A DNA stretch of 64,000 nucleotides from Acidobacteriota bacterium (GTDB lineage: Bacteria; Acidobacteriota; Terriglobia; Terriglobales; Acidobacteriaceae): NCBI GenBank assembly GCA_018268895.1, contig JAFDVP010000007.1, forward strand, positions 620,001 to 684,000, read 5' to 3'. Below are positions 20,144-28,390 of this stretch, piece after piece. Below the pieces are notes generated by a model. It was not told where the DNA came from, searched no databases, and saw only the letters and a program-made list of their open reading frames with translations. Every line of letters starts with the position of its first letter. The stretch's first letter is position 1. The position numbers and the translations under genes were made by a program.

Positions 20144-20272
20144 ATGAAATTCAAGGTACTTGCATTCGCGTTTGCAGCATTCCTCGCACTTTCGTTGTCG
20201 GCCCAGGCCGCAACGGTCTTCACCTGCTGTGACAATCCTGCCTGTTGCGATGGCAGCGGTTGCTGCAAATAA
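20144..20272 (+). CDS. Secreted 42-residue peptide with three CC pairs
   Basis: ATG 20144 is preceded by AAAGGAG with ideal spacing, strong evidence that this tiny gene is translated. Residues 1-22 form a textbook Sec signal ending AQA. The predicted mature peptide has only 20 residues and contains TCCDNPACCDGSGCCK: six Cys in three adjacent pairs, plus two Asp. It could bind a soft metal or fold by disulfides. It follows the secreted Cys-containing protein and is followed by a long hairpin. No immunity, transporter or maturation gene is next to it, so a bacteriocin role has no support here. Confidence 0.75.
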   Translation: MKFKVLAFAFAAFLALSLSAQAATVFTCCDNPACCDGSGCCK

Positions 20273-20286
20273 CTTGTAACGGCTGC

Positions 20287-20327
20287 GCCCACATTCTTCG
20301 ACGTCAGGTTCGCCGGAGAGTGTGGGC
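20287..20327 (+). terminator. Long hairpin after the Cys-rich peptide gene
   Basis: Arms GCCCACATTCTTCGACG (20287-20303) and CGCCGGAGAGTGTGGGC (20311-20327) pair over 17 positions with one mismatch and two G-T pairs, around loop TCAGGTT. There is no T-run, so it may stabilise the transcript end rather than terminate by itself. Confidence 0.6.
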
Positions 20328-20340
20328 CAGATAACGATGG

Positions 20341-20520
20341 AACCTCAGGGGCTAAAGTCCTATCCAGCTTGAGAGGTCAGCGACACGGCTGAAGCCGTGC
20401 CCTTAACAAAACGAAGCGGACCCACTACGCAAAACGGACCTTACTTGCACTAAAGTGATTCACTACCCGAATTCTGCGGAGCGTGGTGATCCTGCGGGCT
20501 ACGCTCAGGATGACAATTTA
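20341..20520 (+). repeat. Repeat modules between the Cys-rich genes and rel
   Basis: Holds AACCTCAGGGGCTAAAG and the hairpin CACGGCTGAAGCCGTG (20384-20399) followed by CCCTTAACAAA, both shared with the array at 61262-61497. A family 1 copy near 20486-20515 follows (GTGATCCTGCGGGCTACGC, TCAGGATGACA). No gene is seen in 20273-20652. Confidence 0.75.
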
Positions 20521-20641
20521 TGGGTGGGGTTTGTCGTGATATGGGAAAAATGCTGGGACTTCTCCCTTTCGACTTTGCCCAGAGCGGTTCTTTCGCTCAG
20601 TAGGACACGCGATCAATCGAGCCAGCTCAAGTTCGGGGGCC

Positions 20642-20647
20642 TATAAT
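20642..20647 (+). promoter_or_regulatory. Possible -10 box directly before rel
   Basis: A perfect TATAAT ends 5 bases before the rel ATG at 20653. Transcription from it would start at or next to the initiation codon and give a leaderless message. No good -35 box is seen at the usual spacing (GAGCCA). Confidence 0.35.
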
Positions 20648-20652
20648 GACCT

Positions 20653-23091
20653 ATGGCAACCGCTCATCCGGCCTCTTCGCAGACCGGTCCGCAGCCTGTG
20701 ACGCAGAATCGACCTGAAGGCCAGCCGGAGATTCAAGATCCAACAGCAGGTGTCGAGCCCCAGGGGGTTCCGCCAGCCGTGGCTCCGGTGGGGCCGGCGG
20801 GTTCGGTTGTTACTGCGCCTGAAGCGGGTACGAACTCCTCGGCGGCGCACCTGAGCGGGTATGCGCCGGCAGATGTGAAGGTCATCGACGAAAAATTTCA
20901 GCGGCTGCTGGAGACGGTGCATGAGAACCGGCCGGGGGATGATCTGGAGATCATTCGCAAGGCGTGGGAGTTTTGCCTGCGGCAGCACGAGGGGCAAAAG
21001 CGCGCGTCGGGCGAGCCGTATGTGATCCATCCGCTGGAGGTGGGGCAGGTTCTGGCGGAGCTGAAGATGGACTCGACGGCGATCGCGGCGGGGCTGCTGC
21101 ACGATGCGGTCGAGGACACGGACGTGACCTCGGACGAGATCTCGAAGCGCTTCGGCGAGCAGGTGGCGCACATCGTCGAAGGCGTGACGAAGCTGGACAA
21201 GATCAAGTTCGCCAACCGGGAGGACCACCAGGCGGAGAACATCCGCAAGATGCTGCTGGCGATGGTGACGGACGTTCGCGTGGTGATCATCAAACTCGCG
21301 GACCGGCTGCACAACATGCGCACGCTCGAGCACCTGAAGCCGGAGAAGCAGCAGAAGATCGCGCGGGAGACGCTGGACATCTACGCTCCGCTGGCGCACC
21401 GGCTGGGCATGGGCAAGCTGCGCGGCGAGTTGGAAGACCTGGCGTTCCGCTACACCGATCCGTTCGCGTATGAGCAGGTGTCGACCGAGGTGGATGCGCT
21501 GCGCGGCGCGGGCGAAGAGTTCCTGAAGAAGATCGTCACGCGCATGGAAGAGAAGCTGCGCGAGTTCAAGATCGAGGGGAGAGTGGAGTGGCGCATCAAG
21601 CGGCTCTACTCGATCCAACAGAAGTTACAGGACCAGAAGATTCCGGTCGACCAGGTGTACGACCTGCTGGCGATCCGCGTGATCACGCACACGGTGCAGG
21701 ACTGTTATGCGCTGCTGGGTCTGCTGCACTCGATCTGGCGGCCGGTGCCGGGGCGGATCAAGGACTTCATCGCGATGCCGCGGCCGAACCTTTATCAGTC
21801 GCTGCACACGACGCTGATCGCGGAGGGCGGGCACCAGTTCGAGGTGCAGATCCGCACGGAGGACATGCACCGCGTGGCCGAAGAAGGCATTGCGGCGCAC
21901 TGGAAGTACAAGGCGAGCGACAACGTCAGCGCCAAGGATGAGCAGCGCCTCGCGTGGGTGCGGCAGCTGATGGAGTGGCAGCGGGAGATGACCGACCCCA
22001 ATGAGTTCATGTCGACCTTGAAGATCGACCTGTACCCGGAGGAGGTCTACACGTTTACGCCGAAGGGCAAGGTTGTCGTGCTGCCGAAGGACGCGAGTCC
22101 TATCGACTTCGCGTATGCGATCCACACCGAGGTCGGCAATACGACGACGGGCGCGAAGGTGAATGGGCGCATCGTGCCGCTGCGCACGAGGTTGAAAAAC
22201 GGCGACATCGTGGAGATCACGACGCAGGCCGGGCATACGCCGAGCCGGGACTGGCTGAGTTTTACGAAGAGCTCGAAGGCGCGCAACAAGATCAAGCACT
22301 GGCTGAACGAGCACCAGCGGCTGAGGGCGATGGAGATCGGCCGGAAGCTGCTGGATCGCGAGGCGCGCAAGTACAAGCTGTCGCTGAACAAGTTCGCGGC
22401 GGCGGACTACGACAAGGTGGCCGGGGAGTACGGCCTGACGAGCGAGGCGGAGCTGCTGGCGGGGATCGGCTTCGGGAAGTATTCGTCGCGGCAGGTGCTG
22501 AACAAGCTGGAGCCGGGGTCGACGATGGCGGCGGAGCCTGCTCCGGCGGAGCACGGCGTGGTGGGCAACACGATCGGGCAGATGTCGGAGGCGGTGAAGC
22601 GCGTCTTCTTCGGCAAGGGCTCGGAGTCGCTTCAGGTGGAGGGGCAGGACGACCTGCTGGTGTATCGCGCGCGATGTTGCAACCCGATTCGCGGCGAGGA
22701 GATCATCGGCTACGTGACGCGCGGCAAGGGCGTGGCGGTGCATGCGCGAAGCTGTCCCAATGTGCAGAACCTGCTGTATGAGTCGGACCGGCGCATCCAG
22801 GTGGAGTGGGCGCCGATGCCTTCGGAGCCCGGCGCGGTGAAGGCGCAGACGTACCCGGTGAAGCTGACGATCGCCTGCGATGACCGCGCGGGAATGCTGA
22901 AGGAGTTCACGGCGATTATCTCCGAGGACGGCACGAACATCCGCAGCATGGACACGAAGGCGGAGTCCGACGGATCGGCGTTGGTCGACTTTGTGGTTGA
23001 GACGATGGACGTGAGGCACCTGAACCGGCTCGTCGAGCGCCTCCGTCGCGTCCCCGGCGTACGCGAGGTTCATCGCGTGCAGAAGATATGA
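20653..23091 (+). CDS. rel: Bifunctional (p)ppGpp synthetase/hydrolase
   Basis: Makes and degrades the stringent-response alarmone. The 812 residues contain an unusual A/P/Q-rich N-terminal extension of about 80 residues, then the HD hydrolase domain (VIHPLEVG, catalytic LLHDAVEDT near residue 150, KLADRLHNMRTL), the synthetase domain (about 300-420, with RIKDFIAMPRPNLYQSLHTT), a TGS domain (EVYTFTPKGKVVVLPKDAS, about 463), a zinc-finger-like stretch with RARCCNPIRGEEIIGY, and a C-terminal ACT domain (about 735-812). Both catalytic cores look intact, so it is of the single-Rel type. The start 20653 could be too early; no internal Met has a better site. Confidence 0.93.
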   Translation: MATAHPASSQTGPQPVTQNRPEGQPEIQDPTAGVEPQGVPPAVAPVGPAGSVVTAPEAGTNSSAAHLSGYAPADVKVIDEKFQRLLETVHENRPGDDLEIIRKAWEFCLRQHEGQKRASGEPYVIHPLEVGQVLAELKMDSTAIAAGLLHDAVEDTDVTSDEISKRFGEQVAHIVEGVTKLDKIKFANREDHQAENIRKMLLAMVTDVRVVIIKLADRLHNMRTLEHLKPEKQQKIARETLDIYAPLAHRLGMGKLRGELEDLAFRYTDPFAYEQVSTEVDALRGAGEEFLKKIVTRMEEKLREFKIEGRVEWRIKRLYSIQQKLQDQKIPVDQVYDLLAIRVITHTVQDCYALLGLLHSIWRPVPGRIKDFIAMPRPNLYQSLHTTLIAEGGHQFEVQIRTEDMHRVAEEGIAAHWKYKASDNVSAKDEQRLAWVRQLMEWQREMTDPNEFMSTLKIDLYPEEVYTFTPKGKVVVLPKDASPIDFAYAIHTEVGNTTTGAKVNGRIVPLRTRLKNGDIVEITTQAGHTPSRDWLSFTKSSKARNKIKHWLNEHQRLRAMEIGRKLLDREARKYKLSLNKFAAADYDKVAGEYGLTSEAELLAGIGFGKYSSRQVLNKLEPGSTMAAEPAPAEHGVVGNTIGQMSEAVKRVFFGKGSESLQVEGQDDLLVYRARCCNPIRGEEIIGYVTRGKGVAVHARSCPNVQNLLYESDRRIQVEWAPMPSEPGAVKAQTYPVKLTIACDDRAGMLKEFTAIISEDGTNIRSMDTKAESDGSALVDFVVETMDVRHLNRLVERLRRVPGVREVHRVQKI

Positions 23092-23287
23092 TCACTGTTC
23101 TTCAGTTTGCAGCGCATCCGCTGCGCTGACAACGAGACTAATTACTGCGCCGAGTGCCAGATTGGAGGCAAGGTGCTGGCCGATCACAGCCTCTCGCGGC
23201 TTCTCAAAACAGGACTGGCCGCGAACGCTCGACGAACTTGAGGCGCTCAAGCGACGCTGAATAACAACCTTCAGATAGAGTATTCGC

Positions 23288-24484
23288 ATGACCGCGCCGC
23301 GCGTTGCGTATCTGCCAGACTCCTTCCACGAGGTCAACGGCGTCGCGCACACCTCGCGCAACTTCGTGGCATACGCCCAGCGCCACAACCTTCCCTTCCT
23401 CTGCATACGCGCGGGCTCACGCTCCACGCCCTTCGAGCGGGCCGGCGAGATGCGCACGCTGGAGCTGCGCCGCTCGCGCGCTTCGATTCACATGGAGAAG
23501 GACCTCGACTTCGACTCGCTCTTCTTCCGCCACGCGCACGCGATTCGCCGCGAGCTGAAGCGCTTTCGTCCCGACATCATTCACATCACCGGCCCCAGCG
23601 AGCTGGGAATCTTCGGCGCGTACTTCGCATGGGAGCTTGGCGTTCCGCTCGTTGCTTCATGGCACACCAACGTGCACGAGTACGCGGCGCGGCGCATGGG
23701 TTGGATCACAGGCCATCTCGCGCGACGCTACGGCGATGCCGTCTCGCGGAAGGTGGAGGATGGATCGCTGTGGGCCGTGTCGCGGTTCTACTCGCTCGCC
23801 CGCGTGCTCTACGCTCCCAACGACGAGCTGTGCCGCATGTTGGAGCAGACGACGCATCGCGTCTGCCACCTGATGCAGCGCGGCGTCGACACGGCGCAGT
23901 TCTCGCCCTCGCATCGCACACGTCATGCAGACGACGGCACGCCCATCCTCGGCTACGTCGGCCGTCTCTCGGTTGAGAAGAATGTCGCCCTGCTCGCGCA
24001 GATTGAGCGCGAGCTGCTTGCACGAGGCATTGCGAAGTTTCGCTTCGTCATCGTCGGGCATGGCGCTGAAGAGGCTTCGCTTCGGGCCGCACTGAAACAG
24101 GCCGAGTTCCCCGGCGTCCTGCGCGGGGCCGATCTCTCCCGCGCCTACGCCGACATGGACATCCTCGTCTTCCCGTCGCACACCGACACCTTCGGCAATG
24201 TCGTGCTCGAAGCGCTGGCGAGCGGCGTGCCGGCTGTCGTCACCACCGGAGGCGGCCCCAAGTACATCGTCCGCGACCAGCAGACCGGCTTCGTAGCTCC
24301 CGATGCAGGCTTCGCCACCGCCATCGCCACGCTCGCCAACGACCCTGCGCGACTCGCGCAGATGCGCGCGGCTGCGCGTGAGTACGCGCTCGCCTGTAGC
24401 TGGGACGCGGTCTTCACCCGTGTCTACGAGGGCTATCTCGAGGCCTTGCCCTCCGGACAGTTTGCCGCGCCAACAACCGCATGA
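23288..24484 (+). CDS. Family GT4 glycosyltransferase (mannosyltransferase-like)
   Basis: A 398-residue cytosolic GT-B enzyme. The N-terminal acceptor half begins PRVAYLPDSFHEVNGVAHTS and contains DIIHITGPSELGIFG and ASWHTNVHEYA. The C-terminal donor half has LGYVGRLSVEKNVALLAQ, VIVGHGAEE, ADMDILVFPSHTDTFGNVVL with the E-x7-E-type nucleotide-sugar site, and ALASGVPAVVTTGGGP. It resembles GDP-mannose-dependent alpha-mannosyltransferases of the MgtA/PimB group that act on glycolipids, but the donor and acceptor are not fixed by sequence. It lies upstream of ddl with a repeat-filled gap, so co-transcription is uncertain. Confidence 0.85.
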   Translation: MTAPRVAYLPDSFHEVNGVAHTSRNFVAYAQRHNLPFLCIRAGSRSTPFERAGEMRTLELRRSRASIHMEKDLDFDSLFFRHAHAIRRELKRFRPDIIHITGPSELGIFGAYFAWELGVPLVASWHTNVHEYAARRMGWITGHLARRYGDAVSRKVEDGSLWAVSRFYSLARVLYAPNDELCRMLEQTTHRVCHLMQRGVDTAQFSPSHRTRHADDGTPILGYVGRLSVEKNVALLAQIERELLARGIAKFRFVIVGHGAEEASLRAALKQAEFPGVLRGADLSRAYADMDILVFPSHTDTFGNVVLEALASGVPAVVTTGGGPKYIVRDQQTGFVAPDAGFATAIATLANDPARLAQMRAAAREYALACSWDAVFTRVYEGYLEALPSGQFAAPTTA

Positions 24485-24520
24485 TTCTGACCCTCGAGCG
24501 TAGCGAAAGGGAAGAATCTC
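24484..24520 (-). repeat. Repeat family 1, inverted copy
   Basis: ATTCTGACCCTCGAGCGTAG then CGAAAGGGAAGAATC, the inverse of the copy at 17682-17723. It overlaps the end of the glycosyltransferase gene. Confidence 0.7.
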
Positions 24521-24556
24521 AGCCGGTTGCCTCTCCACAGATCCGACGCTCGTGGA

Positions 24557-24589
24557 GGTATCCACGGGGTATCCACGGGGTATCCACGG
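24557..24589 (+). repeat. Three tandem 11-bp repeats upstream of ddl
   Basis: The unit GGTATCCACGG is repeated three times without interruption, ending 64 bases before the ddl start. The 11-bp period is close to one helical turn, which would place three protein sites on the same DNA face; it could equally be slippage. Confidence 0.85.
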
Positions 24590-24653
24590 GGATTCGAGTC
24601 TCCGACTCTTCGCCAAATCCACCGCCCTCTGCCGCACACTGGAAGTACGACCC

Positions 24654-25856
24654 ATGAAGAAGAAACTACGCATCGGGATTCTGTTTGGCGGCCGCTCCGG
24701 CGAGCACGAGGTTTCGCTCCTCTCTGCCGCCTCCATCCTCAAGGCCATCGACCGCGCGAAGTACGACGTCGTGCCCATCGGTATCACGCGCGAAGGACGC
24801 TGGGTCACCTCGCACGACGCGCAGGCGCTGCTGACAGGCAGGTCCGCGCCGGAGAACCCGCTGCTCGCAGGCGACCCCGAAGCCACACCGACCGCCGCCG
24901 TCATTCGCCGCGGCGAGGCGATCATCGTGCCGCCCGTTCCTGCTGAATCTTTGCAGCCGCTTGAGCTCTCCGCGTCGACCGAGCTTGCGCTGCACCGGCC
25001 CACGCTCGACATCGACGTTGTCTTTCCCGTGCTTCACGGCACCTTCGGCGAAGACGGCACCATCCAGGGGTTGTTTGAACTTGCCGACATTGCCTACGTG
25101 GGCTCGGGCGTCCTTGGCTCCGCGGCCGGTATGGACAAGGATGCAATGAAGAAGCTCTTCTCTGCCGCCGGTTTGCCGCAGACGCCCTACCTTTCGATGC
25201 TGCGCTCGGAGTGGCGCGCCGATGCGAAGAAGGCGACGAAGAAGATCGAAGCGGCGCTGAAGTATCCGCTGTTCGTGAAGCCCGCGAACCTCGGCTCCTC
25301 CGTCGGCATCAGCAAGGTGCACGACCGCAGCGAGCTTGCACCCGCGATGGACCTCGCTGCCAGCTTCGACCGCAAGCTCGTCATCGAGCAAGGCGTCGGC
25401 GGTCCGGGAGCCAAGCCGCGCGAGCTCGAGGTCGCCGTCCTCGGCAACGATGCGCCCGAGGCAAGCGTCGTCGGCGAGATCGTCCCCGGGGCCGAGTTCT
25501 ACGACTACGAGGCCAAGTACCTCTCCGACGCCAGCGTTCCCATCATCCCGGCAAAACTCACCGCCGCCGAATCGAAGCAGATTCGCCAGATGGCCATCGA
25601 GGCCTTCAAGGCCTGCGACTGCGCCGGGCTCGCCCGCGTCGACTTCCTGATGGAGCCGGTGAAGAAGGGCGCAAAGAAAAAGCCGCGCATCTACCTGAAC
25701 GAGATCAACACGCTCCCCGGTTTCACCTCGATCAGCATGTACCCCAAGCTCTGGGCCGCAAGCGGGCTGCCATACAAGAAGCTCATCGACCGGCTCATCC
25801 AGCTCGCCATCGAGCGCCACAAGGAGAAGCAGCAGACATCTTTCACGCGCAGCTAG
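24654..25856 (+). CDS. ddl: D-alanine-D-alanine ligase
   Basis: Joins two D-alanines with ATP for peptidoglycan precursors. A 400-residue ATP-grasp enzyme with LFGGRSGEHEVSLLSA at the N-terminus, VFPVLHGTFGEDGTIQG, VGSGVLGSAAGMDKDAMK, KPANLGSSVGISKVHD (ATP-grasp loop) and YLNEINTLPGFTSISMYP (Mg ligands) near the C-terminus. Length and motifs suit the longer VanA/Ddl-type subgroup. ATG 24654 has GGAAG 8 bases upstream; the frame is open to 24552, but those codons come from the tandem repeats. The two final-domain active-site segments appear intact. Confidence 0.95.
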   Translation: MKKKLRIGILFGGRSGEHEVSLLSAASILKAIDRAKYDVVPIGITREGRWVTSHDAQALLTGRSAPENPLLAGDPEATPTAAVIRRGEAIIVPPVPAESLQPLELSASTELALHRPTLDIDVVFPVLHGTFGEDGTIQGLFELADIAYVGSGVLGSAAGMDKDAMKKLFSAAGLPQTPYLSMLRSEWRADAKKATKKIEAALKYPLFVKPANLGSSVGISKVHDRSELAPAMDLAASFDRKLVIEQGVGGPGAKPRELEVAVLGNDAPEASVVGEIVPGAEFYDYEAKYLSDASVPIIPAKLTAAESKQIRQMAIEAFKACDCAGLARVDFLMEPVKKGAKKKPRIYLNEINTLPGFTSISMYPKLWAASGLPYKKLIDRLIQLAIERHKEKQQTSFTRS

Positions 25857-25891
25857 TGTCCTGTCTCTAAAGCGCGGAATATGATATCCAA

Positions 25892-26539
25892 ATGTTTAAA
25901 ATGCAGACTATGAAGCGATCGATCTCAGCCTTGGTCCTTGCTTTGGCCATTCCGGCCAGCGCGCAAATAGCGATGCCATCGGCAGGTGCAACGGCATTCA
26001 AAGACACTTCTGCATTCAGGCCACCGAATGGCGCAAGGGTAGCCATCATTGAGTTCGAGGACCTGGAGTGTCCCTTGTGCGCTCAAGTTTCTCCAATGGT
26101 TCACGATGCGATGAACCGCCATCACATTCCGCGAGTTCATTACGACTTCATTATTCCCGGACATATGTGGTCTCGCAGCGCAGCCATCTACGCACGCTAT
26201 CTTGAGGACACCGTCTCTCTTCAGTCTGCCGAGGGCTATCGCAAAGACGTGTTCGCGAACCAGCGACTGATCTCGAGTCAAGACGATCTGCAACAGTTCA
26301 CCAGAAGATGGTTTCAAACGCATGGCCGTCCGATGCCATTCATGATTGATCCGACGGGCAGGTGCGCGAAAGAGGTGGAAGCAGACTGCGCTCTCGCAAG
26401 AAGGATCGGCATAGCGCACACTCCCACTCTCATCGTCGCAACGGCGAAGCGATGGATCGAGGTGACAGACCCAAATCAGCTCTATGCTGCGATCGACCGC
26501 GCAGAAGCAGAGACGAATTCGCCCGCCAGGCGAAACTGA
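25892..26539 (+). CDS. DsbA-like exported thioredoxin-fold protein
   Basis: A 215-residue protein with a signal peptide (KRSISALVLALAIPASAQ) and a thioredoxin fold of the DsbA/Thioredoxin_4 type. The redox motif is CPLC (Cys60 and Cys63) after VAIIEFEDLE. A second Cys pair (GRCAKEVEADC) lies near the C-terminal cis-Pro loop AHTPTLIVA. It probably oxidises or isomerises disulfides in exported proteins. Start 25892 or the internal Met at 25910 (MKRS) are both possible; the second gives the cleaner signal. It lies 35 bases after ddl. Confidence 0.8.
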   Translation: MFKMQTMKRSISALVLALAIPASAQIAMPSAGATAFKDTSAFRPPNGARVAIIEFEDLECPLCAQVSPMVHDAMNRHHIPRVHYDFIIPGHMWSRSAAIYARYLEDTVSLQSAEGYRKDVFANQRLISSQDDLQQFTRRWFQTHGRPMPFMIDPTGRCAKEVEADCALARRIGIAHTPTLIVATAKRWIEVTDPNQLYAAIDRAEAETNSPARRN

Positions 26540-26667
26540 TTTACGATAACCATGTTCCTCGCGAGGCCAAATCACTTGGTCTCTACCTGACCTGCGTTCT
26601 TCTCGCCGCGGGCCGGATGGGGGCTAACTGCGAGAGTGGCGCTTCAGAGCGTCCCACAGGAGCCCCT

Positions 26668-27012
26668 ATGTCAGCAAACAAGATTGCCCATCTCGAACTT
26701 CCGTCCGTCGACGTAGCAGCTTTGAAGAAGTTCTATTCTTCCCTCTTCGGCTGGACCTTTCAGGACTACTGCCCCAACTACGTCGCCCTTGAAGATGCCG
26801 GCCTCGATGGCGGATTCAACGCCGACTCCAGCCACAACACCAAAGCGCCCCTGGCCATCGTCGAAACCAGCGACCTCGAAGCAATGGAGAAGAAGGTCAG
26901 GGAGGCTGGAGGCACGATCACTCTGCCGATCTTCGCTTACCCCGGTGGACGCCGCTTCCACTTTCGCGATCCGCAAGGAAACGAGCTCGCAGTGATGCAA
27001 AGCAGCCATTAA
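26668..27012 (+). CDS. Small single-domain VOC (glyoxalase-fold) protein
   Basis: A 114-residue protein with the beta-alpha-beta-beta-beta VOC pattern: IAHLELPSVDVAALKKFYSS, FGWTFQDY, then LAIVETSDLEAMEKKVREAG and FHFRDPQGNELAVMQ. Proteins of this size resemble the CFP-30B/lactoylglutathione-lyase-like group and usually dimerise to form a metal site. AGGAG precedes ATG 26668 with good spacing; the frame is open far upstream to 26362, but those codons overlap the DsbA-like gene. Substrate unknown. Confidence 0.85.
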   Translation: MSANKIAHLELPSVDVAALKKFYSSLFGWTFQDYCPNYVALEDAGLDGGFNADSSHNTKAPLAIVETSDLEAMEKKVREAGGTITLPIFAYPGGRRFHFRDPQGNELAVMQSSH

Positions 27013-27018
27013 AATATC

Positions 27019-27046
27019 AAGGGTGACCTGGCAAAAGGTCACCCTT
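27019..27046 (+). terminator. Shared hairpin between convergent genes
   Basis: Arms AAGGGTGACC and GGTCACCCTT with loop TGGCAAAA form a perfect 10-bp stem between the VOC gene and ilvA. The flanking AT runs are modest, so it may stop both transcripts. Confidence 0.75.
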
Positions 27047-27068
27047 CATATGTCACAGGCAGTGTTCG

Positions 27069-28307
27069 CTACACTACGCGGCTGTGCTCGAAGCCGCCCT
27101 CATTCAACGCCGCGAGCAGCTCTTCCACCTGTTCGCGCCCGCGCGTCTCGAGCGTAATGTCGATCGTCGTATTGCCCAGGTTCACGCCGTAGTAGGCGCG
27201 GTTGTAGAGCGTGTCGACGATGTTCACGCGATGCTCGGCGATCAGCTTTGTCAGCTCCGACAGTGCGCCGGGCTTGTCGAGCAGCGTGATGCGCAGGCGG
27301 ATCATGCGTCCGTCCTGCACCAAACCGCGCTCGATGATGCGGCTCAGCAGCGTGACGTCGATGTTGCCTCCGCCCACCACAACCGCCGTGCGCGCGCCGT
27401 CGAGCGACGTTCGTTTCTGCAGCAGCGCCGCAAGACCAGCCGCGCCCGCACCCTCAGCCAGCGTCTTCTCGCGCTCCAGCAGCATGAGGATGGCCGAGGC
27501 GATCTCGTCCTCGTCCACCGTGACGATCTCGTCGACGTAGCGCTCGACGACCGGCAGCGTCACCTCGCCCGAGCGCCGTACCGCGATGCCGTCGGCGATG
27601 GTCGTTGCCGCCGGGATCGTCACCGGCTGATGCTGCTCCACCGCGCGCGCCATCGAAGGCAGCCGCGAGGTCTGCACGCCGACGACCTTGATCTTCGGGT
27701 TCGTCTCCTTCACCGCGCAGCCGATGCCGCCGATCAGACCGCCGCCGCCGATGGGGACGACGACCGCTTCGAGATCCGGCACCTGCTCCATCAGCTCCAG
27801 GCCGATGGTGCCCTGCCCGGCCATCACCGCCGGATCGTCGAAGGGATGAATGAAGGTCATCTCCTCGGCGGCGCAGATGCGGCGCGCCTCTTCGTAGGCC
27901 TCGTCGTAGTTGGCGCCGTGCAGCACCACCTCCGCGCCAAAGCCGCGCGTCGCCGTCACCTTCACCAGCGGCGTCTGGAGCGGCATCACGATGATGGAGC
28001 GGATGCCGCGCTTGGTCGCGTGATAGGCCACGCCCTGCGCATGGTTGCCTGCGCTCGCCGCCACGACGCCGCGCGCAGCCTGCTCCGGCGTCAGCAGGGC
28101 GAGGCGGTTCAGCGCGCCGCGCTCCTTGAACGCGCCCGTCATCTGGAGGTTCTCGAGCTTCAGGTAGACCTGCTGCCCCGTAACGGCGGAGAGCATCTGC
28201 GAGTGCGCGCACGGCGAGTAGTAGATTGCGCCACGCAGCCGCTCGCGCGCTGCGACCACGTCCGCCAGGCTGATGCTCACTTCGCTCTTCGTCTCAGTCG
28301 CAGACAC
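27069..28307 (-). CDS. ilvA: Threonine ammonia-lyase with ACT domain
   Basis: Deaminates threonine to 2-oxobutanoate, the entry to isoleucine synthesis. A fold-type II PLP enzyme of 412 residues: QMTGAFKERGALNRL with the PLP Lys61, ASAGNHAQGVAYHA near 90, the phosphate-binding VPIGGGGLIGG near 185, and LAEGAGAAGLAAL near 290. A C-terminal ACT-like domain (RLRITLLDKPGALSELTKLI) suggests regulation by branched-chain amino acids. It is last in the minus-strand amino-acid block and separated from tyrA by 83 bases holding a repeat, so it may have its own promoter. Confidence 0.93.
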   Translation of the reverse strand: MSATETKSEVSISLADVVAARERLRGAIYYSPCAHSQMLSAVTGQQVYLKLENLQMTGAFKERGALNRLALLTPEQAARGVVAASAGNHAQGVAYHATKRGIRSIIVMPLQTPLVKVTATRGFGAEVVLHGANYDEAYEEARRICAAEEMTFIHPFDDPAVMAGQGTIGLELMEQVPDLEAVVVPIGGGGLIGGIGCAVKETNPKIKVVGVQTSRLPSMARAVEQHQPVTIPAATTIADGIAVRRSGEVTLPVVERYVDEIVTVDEDEIASAILMLLEREKTLAEGAGAAGLAALLQKRTSLDGARTAVVVGGGNIDVTLLSRIIERGLVQDGRMIRLRITLLDKPGALSELTKLIAEHRVNIVDTLYNRAYYGVNLGNTTIDITLETRGREQVEELLAALNEGGFEHSRVV

Positions 28308-28340
28308 TGTACGCTCCTTGAATCCTCTTACTCAATCTTT

Positions 28341-28375
28341 GTCATCCCGTAGCGCAGCGAAGGAATCTGCTTCTC
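28341..28375 (+). repeat. Repeat family 1 between ilvA and tyrA
   Basis: GTCATCCCGTAGCGCAGCGA then AGGAATCTGCTTCTC. Its minus-strand reading is the closest match to the purF insert. Confidence 0.75.
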
Positions 28376-28390
28376 GACCAACAGCAGAAA

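Noticed and set aside
20144-20272. Bacteriocin (RiPP) precursor interpretation of the CC-rich peptide
   Set aside because: It has a Sec signal rather than a leader peptide and no maturation, immunity or exporter gene lies next to it.
20641-21618. Minus-strand open frame opposite the start of rel
   Set aside because: Leu/Arg-rich antisense of the strongly supported rel gene; no start site or family motifs.
21625-23073. Minus-strand open frame of 482 codons opposite rel
   Set aside because: Antisense of rel, His/Arg/Leu-rich, no domain pattern.
24557-24589. CRISPR-like array from the three tandem 11-bp units
   Set aside because: The units are directly adjacent without spacers and there are no cas genes.
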